A stretch of 64,000 nt of DNA from Lentilactobacillus senioris (lineage in GTDB: Bacteria > Bacillota > Bacilli > Lactobacillales > Lactobacillaceae), in assembly GCF_026798195.1 (NCBI RefSeq), contig NZ_JAPQEZ010000003.1:1-64000 (forward strand), given 5' to 3'. Each line of letters opens with the position of its first letter. The stretch's first letter is position 1. Made by a program: the position numbers and the translations under genes. Positions 58,579-64,000 of the stretch are shown piece by piece. Below the pieces are notes generated by a model, which saw nothing but the letters and a program-made list of their open reading frames with translations, was not told where the DNA came from and searched no databases.

Positions 58579-59868
58579 ATGAAATTTCAACGGCCAAAGG
58601 GAACAGCAGATATCTTACCTGGAGAATCACAAAAATGGAACTATATTGAAGAAACAGCACGGAGCTTATTTCAAGACTACCGTTATTCAGAAATAAGAAC
58701 ACCATTATTTGAAAATTTTGAAGTTTTTTCTAGAACGTCTGGAGATACGTCCGACGTGGTTACTAAAGAAATGTACGATTTCCACGACAAAGGTGACCGG
58801 CATATTAGTTTACGTCCAGAAGGAACGGCGGGAGTAGTTAGAGCCTTTGTAGAAAATAAACTGTATGGTCCGGAATTTCAAAAACCATATAAAGTGTTTT
58901 ACATGGGCTCCATGTTTCGATATGAACGGCCACAATCTGGTCGGTTACGTGAATTTCACCAAATTGGGGTAGAGGCCTTTGGTAGTGATGCTTCTGCATT
59001 GGATGTAGAAGTAATTGCCATGGCTATGGATTTGCTAACTCGATTCGGCTTACAAAACTTACACTTAGTAATCAATACTTTGGGAGATCAAGAAAGTCGT
59101 GATGCCTATCGAAAAGCATTGATTGACTACTTAGAACCTCATTTTGATGAACTAAGTGAAGATTCTAAAGTTCGTTTGCACAAAAATCCATTACGGGTAC
59201 TTGATAGTAAAGACCCTAAGGACCAGGTATTTGTTGCTGATGCACCTTCCATTTTAGATTATTTAACTCCAGAAGCCGTAACGCACTTTGAAGAAGTTAA
59301 GCAACTACTTACGGACTTAAATATTGCTTATGAAGTGGACTCAACTATGGTTCGAGGATTAGATTATTATAACCATACTATTTTTGAAGTAATGACTAGC
59401 TTGGACGGCTCAGCCGATTTAACTACTATTTGTGCTGGTGGTCGTTATAATGGTTTGGTAGAAGAATTAGGCGGTCCAGAAGTTTCTGGTGTCGGTTTTG
59501 GATTAGGGATTGAACGCTTATTATTGTTGATGGAAGCTCAACATGTCACTATTCCCGACTTAAACGAATTAACTGCCTACGTAGTGGGAATTGGCGAAGA
59601 AACTTCTGCCACCACTTTAAAAATCGTGCAAGCATTAAGACATAATGATATTACTGCCGAGCGCGATTATTTGAATCGTAAACCTAAAGCTCAATTTAAG
59701 TCAGCAAATAAAGATAATGCTAAGTTTACAATTACCATTGGAGATAACGAATTGGCCAATCAAACTGCCAATGTTAAGTCCATGACTACTGGTGAAGAAG
59801 TAGCAATTCCTCAAGCTGAAATTATGACTGATTTTGCTAAAGCTGTGTCTACGTATTTTGATCTTTAA
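58579..59868 (+). CDS. hisS: Histidyl-tRNA synthetase
   Basis: A 429-residue class II synthetase. [12 protein letters not shown] is motif 2 region, [16 protein letters not shown] the conserved loop, histidine-specific motifs are VRGLDYYN and GRYNGL, and GFGLGIERL is motif 3. GGGAGG precedes the ATG. In many lactobacilli aspS follows; here a terminator and an unrelated YitT gene follow instead. Its leader carries a terminator, suggesting regulated read-through. Confidence 0.97.
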   Translation: MKFQRPKGTADILPGESQKWNYIEETARSLFQDYRYSEIRTPLFENFEVFSRTSGDTSDVVTKEMYDFHDKGDRHISLRPEGTAGVVRAFVENKLYGPEFQKPYKVFYMGSMFRYERPQSGRLREFHQIGVEAFGSDASALDVEVIAMAMDLLTRFGLQNLHLVINTLGDQESRDAYRKALIDYLEPHFDELSEDSKVRLHKNPLRVLDSKDPKDQVFVADAPSILDYLTPEAVTHFEEVKQLLTDLNIAYEVDSTMVRGLDYYNHTIFEVMTSLDGSADLTTICAGGRYNGLVEELGGPEVSGVGFGLGIERLLLLMEAQHVTIPDLNELTAYVVGIGEETSATTLKIVQALRHNDITAERDYLNRKPKAQFKSANKDNAKFTITIGDNELANQTANVKSMTTGEEVAIPQAEIMTDFAKAVSTYFDL

Positions 59869-59869
59869 T

Positions 59870-59896
59870 AAAAGGCCGGTAAACGGCCTTTTTTAT
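59870..59896 (+). terminator. Terminator after hisS
   Basis: AAAAGGCCG and CGGCCTTTT enclose GTAAA; six T close it. Confidence 0.93.
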
Positions 59897-59963
59897 TTTG
59901 GTGACTGGTTAAGCAATTTGATATACTTAGATAGAAAATATAGACAAGGTTAGGAAGCAAATA

Positions 59964-60839
59964 ATGGACGATTTTGGAAATCTTTTTAAACGGCATACTT
60001 ATATTACCAAAGCATCAACTTCGTTAATTTACGGGATCTTAGTTTCAATTGCGGTGAATTTCTTTTGGACTCCAGGTCATATTTATTCATCTGGGATGAC
60101 TGGTTTTGCCCAGTTATTAAACACTATTTCTAACCGTTCACTGCCAGTCACTATTCCGACTGGAATTGGATTATTTATTTTAAACGTACCATTATTTTTA
60201 TTAGCTTGGCGATCAATTGGTAAGGAATTTACGGCATTTACTTTTATTACCGTGTTGCTTTCCAGTTTGATGATCCAAATGCTTAATCCAATTCCACTAA
60301 CGCATGATCCGATTATTTGTGCGATTTTTGGTGGGGCAGTTAATGGATTTGGGACCGGGTTAGCTCTTAGAAATGGCATTTCTACTGGTGGCTTAGATAT
60401 TTTAGGAATTGTGATTCGTAAGAAAACCGGTAAAAGTATTGGGACAATTAACATTGCTTTTAATTCAATCATTGTAATTGCTGCTGGTTTCTTGTATGGT
60501 TGGCCATATGCCTTTTACTCAGTGTTAGGTCTGTTGGTTAATGCTCGAGTGATCGATATGACTTATACCAGACAACATCAAATGCAGGTTATGATCATTA
60601 CTGATCGCCCCAATACGGTAATTGATAGTGTCCAAAATCATATGCGCCGCGGAATCACCATCGTTAACGATGTAGAAGGGGCTTATCGACACGAATCTAA
60701 AACCATCTTATTCACGGTTATCTCTGCTTTTGAAATGAGTGAATTAGAAGCTGCATTAGAAGAATCTGATCCTAATGCATTTGCTAGCGTTTCTGATACC
60801 GTTAAAATTTTAGGGAGATTTTACGAACCGAAACCGTAA
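59964..60839 (+). CDS. YitT family membrane protein
   Basis: A 291-residue protein with five or six membrane helices in the first ~205 residues, containing the family blocks GHIYSSGMTGFAQLL and GISTGGLDILGIVIRKKTG, and a C-terminal cytosolic DUF2179 domain (QVMIITDRPNTVIDSV, then RGITIVNDVEGAY). Function of the family is unknown; a transporter is suspected. TTAGGAAG precedes the ATG. It lies between hisS and the wall-polymer genes. Confidence 0.92.
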   Translation: MDDFGNLFKRHTYITKASTSLIYGILVSIAVNFFWTPGHIYSSGMTGFAQLLNTISNRSLPVTIPTGIGLFILNVPLFLLAWRSIGKEFTAFTFITVLLSSLMIQMLNPIPLTHDPIICAIFGGAVNGFGTGLALRNGISTGGLDILGIVIRKKTGKSIGTINIAFNSIIVIAAGFLYGWPYAFYSVLGLLVNARVIDMTYTRQHQMQVMIITDRPNTVIDSVQNHMRRGITIVNDVEGAYRHESKTILFTVISAFEMSELEAALEESDPNAFASVSDTVKILGRFYEPKP

Positions 60840-60892
60840 TTTAAGAATTTACCATAATTCTAATTTGAATGTTGTAGCGATACGTGGTGTGA

Positions 60893-60898
60893 TATAAT
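60893..60898 (+). promoter_or_regulatory. Promoter of the wall-polymer locus
   Basis: A perfect TATAAT with extended TG (TGATATAAT). The predicted start of transcription is about 10 nt before the first ATG, giving a very short leader. Confidence 0.7.
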
Positions 60899-60914
60899 AC
60901 CGTCGTGTGAAAAA

Positions 60915-62093
60915 ATGAATAAATTGAAAATGGTGAAAAAAGTGAAAGTCATTTATCTGTGGTTGATTCGACTAGTTTCCTTGTTTAATAGTTGGCGACC
61001 AAAGAAAAAAGTCATCTACTTAATGAGTTTTGACAATAATGTTGGGTTTATTAAACGCTTAGCTCAGCGTTTACCGCAACGGACGCCCATTGTGGTGTTG
61101 TATCGAAAAGAAACTGAAGCAGCCGCTACTGATTTGGCTGCATTTGGTATTCAAACAATTGAGTTTCGGGATGATTTATATTTTGTTACCCAATTAGTAC
61201 CACTATTGGCTAGTGCTAAATTGATTTTTTGCGATAATTATTACGCCTTTTTAGGGGGCTTTGTTCATTCAAAGAAAACTAGAATTGTTCAATTGTGGCA
61301 TGCAGCCGGTGCCATTAAGAAATTTGGATGGGAAGATCCAACCACCCAAAAGAGAACGGCAGTGGCTAAACGAAGATTTCAGCTAGTTTATAATCAATTT
61401 GATGAATACGTGGTTAGTTCTCAAGCGATGGGGACGGTATTTGAAGAAAGTTATCATGAGCCACAAGCTAAGATTAGATTGTTAGGTTATCCACGCTCAG
61501 ATCGGTATTTAAATGCAGAGTGGTGTAAGAGAGCTCAACGGCACGTTTACCAAGTGGCTCCTGATCTAAAAGGAAAACGGGTAATTTTATATGCGCCAAC
61601 GTACCGGGATGATAAAAAAATTAAAATTCCGGTGGGAGTGGCTGATGCTTTAAGTGCTGATCCCAATGCTATTGTGATTGTTAAATTGCATCCTTTATTA
61701 CAATCATTGAGTCAACGACAAGCAGATGATAATAGCAAAATTAGGTCTTACGATCAATTATCAACTAGTGAGTTGTTAACCGTGACTGATACATTAGTAA
61801 CGGATTATTCATCAGTAGCTTTTGATTTTTCATTGCTGCCTAATGCTAAAACGGCAATATTTTATATGTTTGACCTGGATAGCTACCAAAAGGCTCCAGG
61901 GATTCAAGATGATTTTTTAACTTGGTTGCCAACTCCGCCCGTAACTACTGTAGCTGAGTTAGCTGAGGTTATTAAAGCTAATCAAACTACCGATTTTACG
62001 ACTTTTAATCAAAAGTGGAATACTTACAACGATGGTAATGCCACGCATCGAGTAATTGATTACTATACTGAGTATTTAAATTTAAAACGTTAA
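60915..62093 (+). CDS. CDP-glycerol glycerophosphotransferase family protein, TagB-like
   Basis: A 392-residue membrane-associated transferase of the TagB/TagF family. Conserved blocks are VQLWHAAGAIKKFGW, GYPRSDRYL, ILYAPTYRDD, IVKLHP and LVTDYSSVAFDFS. Its short length, lacking the long N-terminal region of TagF, suits a TagB primase adding the first glycerol phosphate to the lipid-linked disaccharide. The start is unsure: ATG 60915 lacks an SD and would have a ~10-nt leader; ATG 60930 is another option. Confidence 0.87.
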   Translation: MNKLKMVKKVKVIYLWLIRLVSLFNSWRPKKKVIYLMSFDNNVGFIKRLAQRLPQRTPIVVLYRKETEAAATDLAAFGIQTIEFRDDLYFVTQLVPLLASAKLIFCDNYYAFLGGFVHSKKTRIVQLWHAAGAIKKFGWEDPTTQKRTAVAKRRFQLVYNQFDEYVVSSQAMGTVFEESYHEPQAKIRLLGYPRSDRYLNAEWCKRAQRHVYQVAPDLKGKRVILYAPTYRDDKKIKIPVGVADALSADPNAIVIVKLHPLLQSLSQRQADDNSKIRSYDQLSTSELLTVTDTLVTDYSSVAFDFSLLPNAKTAIFYMFDLDSYQKAPGIQDDFLTWLPTPPVTTVAELAEVIKANQTTDFTTFNQKWNTYNDGNATHRVIDYYTEYLNLKR

Positions 62094-62106
62094 GGAGTGC
62101 CTAGCT

Positions 62107-62916
62107 TTGAAAGAGGTCTATACATTAATAAAAGAGCAATTTGACAATATCGGAATTATTGGACGAATTGCTAGGTACGAAGATAAAGCTGAATACCAGA
62201 GCCATTACTTAGGGTTGGTCTGGGAATACTTATATCCTTTAATCCAAATCGCCATTTATTGGTTAGTGTTCGGAGTGGGATTAAAGCATGGAAACGCCAC
62301 TGACGGCGTAAGTTATTTAGCTTGGATGGTAATTGGGTATACTCCTTGGTTTTACATGAACCGGGCTACCTTGGATGCTTCTAAGAGCATCTATCAACGG
62401 GTAGGAATGGTATCCAAAATGAAATTTCCGGTTAGTGTCTTACCCAGCATTAAAATTATCGGTAATTTGAGTTCTTTTTGGACAATGATGACTTTTTCTA
62501 TTGTTGTAGGGCTCTTATACGGAGTTCATCCCACTATTTACTGGGTTCAATGGATTTATTACTTTGTAGCCATGATTGCTTGGTTAATTGCTTTTGGGAT
62601 CTTTAACTCAACTATTTCAGTGTTGGTCAGAGATTACCATATCCTATTACAATCATTAATGCGGATGTTATTCTATATGTCCGGGGTCTTATTTAACTTC
62701 CAAACGGATGCATTTCCAGCGCCATTTGTTAGAATTTTAGAATTAAATCCATTTTTCTACATTATTTCCGGATTCCGACAATCAATGGTTGGCCATACCG
62801 GGTTCTGGCAACAAACGACGCTTAACTTAGTCTTTTGGGGAATGGTTCTCTTCTTCTTACTAGTCGGCTCTCACTTACATTACAAGTTCCGTTCCAAGTT
62901 TGTAGACTTAATTTAA
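62107..62916 (+). CDS. ABC-2 type permease, TagG/TarG-like
   Basis: A 269-residue membrane protein with six predicted helices, an ABC-2 permease that exports teichoic acid or polysaccharide. The amphipathic N-terminus leads into YQSHYLGLVWEYLYPLIQI, and NPFFYIISGFRQSM near the C-terminus is the typical end block. TTG start with AAGGAG upstream. It is 13 nt after the TagB-like gene. The ATPase partner (TagH) is not in the window; the next gene is a TagF-like transferase. Confidence 0.9.
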   Translation: MKEVYTLIKEQFDNIGIIGRIARYEDKAEYQSHYLGLVWEYLYPLIQIAIYWLVFGVGLKHGNATDGVSYLAWMVIGYTPWFYMNRATLDASKSIYQRVGMVSKMKFPVSVLPSIKIIGNLSSFWTMMTFSIVVGLLYGVHPTIYWVQWIYYFVAMIAWLIAFGIFNSTISVLVRDYHILLQSLMRMLFYMSGVLFNFQTDAFPAPFVRILELNPFFYIISGFRQSMVGHTGFWQQTTLNLVFWGMVLFFLLVGSHLHYKFRSKFVDLI

Positions 62917-62929
62917 CGGGAGATTAAAA

Positions 62930-64000
62930 TTGAAAAAGCAATTAATTCACTTTTTAAAATTAATCGCTCGCTTAGGACTCATCGTGATGAACGATGGGTT
63001 TCTTTGTATGGCGATTAAAAAAGATACCGTCGTATTTGAAAGTTTTAACGGCAAGGATGTTAGCGATAATCCCTACGCCATATATCAGCAATTATTGGCT
63101 ACTCACCCGGAGTTAAGAGAAAAACTGTACTTTAGTGTTAAACCTAAAGAATATAAGCGGCTACATAAAGAACATCCAGAAATCCATCTGGTTAAACGAT
63201 TCACACCAGCTTGGGTGCCAGTAATTGCCAGAGCCCAATTTTGGGTTATGAATTCTAGAATGCCGGCTTGGTGGCATAAGAACCAAAATACTATCTATAT
63301 TCAAACCTGGCATGGTACGCCGCTGAAACGTTTGGGAGCCGATATTGAGAATGTAGAAATCCCGGGTAAAACCACTGACCAATATCATCAAGAATTTATT
63401 CAAGAAGCTAGTCGTTGGCAATATCTAATTGCGCCTAATCAGTATTCTAAGGATATTTTCGCGAGAGCGTTTAAGTTTTCCAATCAGTTTTTAGATATTG
63501 GTTATCCCAGAAACGATGTTTTATACACAGACAATAATGTTTTTAAAATTAAGCACTTAAAACAAACTCTCTTGGGACATAATTTTCGGCAAGTGATTTT
63601 GTATGCTCCCACTTGGAGGGATGATGATTATATTCAACCAGGTCAATACCACTTTACGTTGCCGTTTGATCTAAAGAAGTTTTTTGATATGGTTGGTGAT
63701 GATGTTGCTCTGATTATTCGGCCCCATTATTTAGTGGCTGATCAAGTGGATATAACCGGATTTGAAGATCGCGTTTTTGTTAAAGCAACTGAGGACATTA
63801 ATCAGTTGTACTTGATTAGCGATTTACTGATTACGGACTATTCTTCAGTAATGTTTGACTATGCTAATTTAAAACGACCTATGTTATTCTATCCGTATGA
63901 TTTACAGCACTATCAAAAAGAACTACGGGGCTTTTATTTTCCATATGATGAGCACCATCTCCCAGGACCAGTAGTGACCAACTCAACTGATTTTTATCAA
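62930..64000 (+). CDS. CDP-glycerol glycerophosphotransferase, TagF-like (partial, 3' end outside window)
   Basis: An open frame of 357 codons runs off the window end. TTG 62930 is preceded by CGGGAGA, 13 nt after the permease stop. Family blocks are clear: FESFNGKDVSDNPYAIYQ, IQTWHGTPLKRLG, DIGYPRNDVL, ILYAPTWRDDDY, LIIRPHYLV and LLITDYSSVMFDYA. It should polymerise or extend the glycerol-phosphate chain of wall teichoic acid. Full length, and whether it is TagF or a related transferase, cannot be judged here. Confidence 0.9.
   Translation, partial: MKKQLIHFLKLIARLGLIVMNDGFLCMAIKKDTVVFESFNGKDVSDNPYAIYQQLLATHPELREKLYFSVKPKEYKRLHKEHPEIHLVKRFTPAWVPVIARAQFWVMNSRMPAWWHKNQNTIYIQTWHGTPLKRLGADIENVEIPGKTTDQYHQEFIQEASRWQYLIAPNQYSKDIFARAFKFSNQFLDIGYPRNDVLYTDNNVFKIKHLKQTLLGHNFRQVILYAPTWRDDDYIQPGQYHFTLPFDLKKFFDMVGDDVALIIRPHYLVADQVDITGFEDRVFVKATEDINQLYLISDLLITDYSSVMFDYANLKRPMLFYPYDLQHYQKELRGFYFPYDEHHLPGPVVTNSTDFYQ

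Noticed and set aside
60083-60472. 129-codon minus-strand frame opposite the YitT gene
   Set aside because: Antisense to membrane-helix codons, no SD, no recognisable motif.
62930-64000. Treating the end of the window as non-coding, with a minus-strand frame at 63161-63421
   Set aside because: The + strand is open for 357 codons with clear glycerophosphotransferase motifs; the minus frame is its shadow.

Overview
The window looks like a chromosomal segment of a low-GC lactic acid bacterium (Lactobacillaceae). The evidence is AT-rich DNA with strong Shine-Dalgarno sites, many TTG/GTG starts, Gram-positive PolC, CIRCE/HrcA control of the heat-shock operon, a mevalonate-pathway enzyme, a D-lactate dehydrogenase, acetate kinase, a comG pseudopilus operon and poly(glycerol-phosphate) wall-polymer genes. 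A heterofermentative lactobacillus is plausible, but the genus cannot be fixed from this sequence alone. I see no rRNA, tRNA, CRISPR array, insertion sequence or prophage.

Layout. 1-5.0 kb is the most accessory-looking part: a LysR regulator divergent from an alpha/beta hydrolase and a hexapeptide acetyltransferase, then a MerR regulator with a textbook operator heading a cupin / carboxymuconolactone-decarboxylase-like / zinc alcohol dehydrogenase operon. 5.4-12 kb holds yebC, the comG competence operon, a YtxK-like methyltransferase and ackA. 12-24.6 kb holds an amino acid permease, a phosphoesterase/YutD/HAD/membrane-protein operon, two minus-strand envelope genes (zinc ribbon, PspC), an orphan 81-codon gene, mvaS, a nucleoside deoxyribosyltransferase, lexA divergent from DUF896/YneF genes, plsC, trmN6-yazA and a D-2-hydroxyacid dehydrogenase.

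24.6-51.4 kb is the conserved information-processing backbone: rpsB-tsf, pyrH-frr, a hypothetical gene, uppS-cdsA-rseP-proS, polC, rimP-nusA-ylxR-ylxQ-infB-rbfA, truB-ribF, hrcA-grpE-dnaK-dnaJ and lepA. 51.4-64 kb holds two small unknown genes, prmA-rsmE-rsh-dtd-HAD, a wall amidase, hisS behind a leader with an intrinsic terminator, a YitT-family protein, and the beginning of a teichoic-acid-type locus (TagB-like, TagG-like and a TagF-like gene cut by the window end).

Most of the window is ordinary housekeeping and I found no convincing new multi-gene system. The best second-look items are regulatory: a folded rpsB leader, a terminator-bearing hisS leader without a T-box consensus, paired CIRCE elements around the hrcA promoter, a MerR operator module, overlapping lexA control sites, possible non-canonical start codons, an asparagine-rich IF-2 linker, and several unrecognised small genes.
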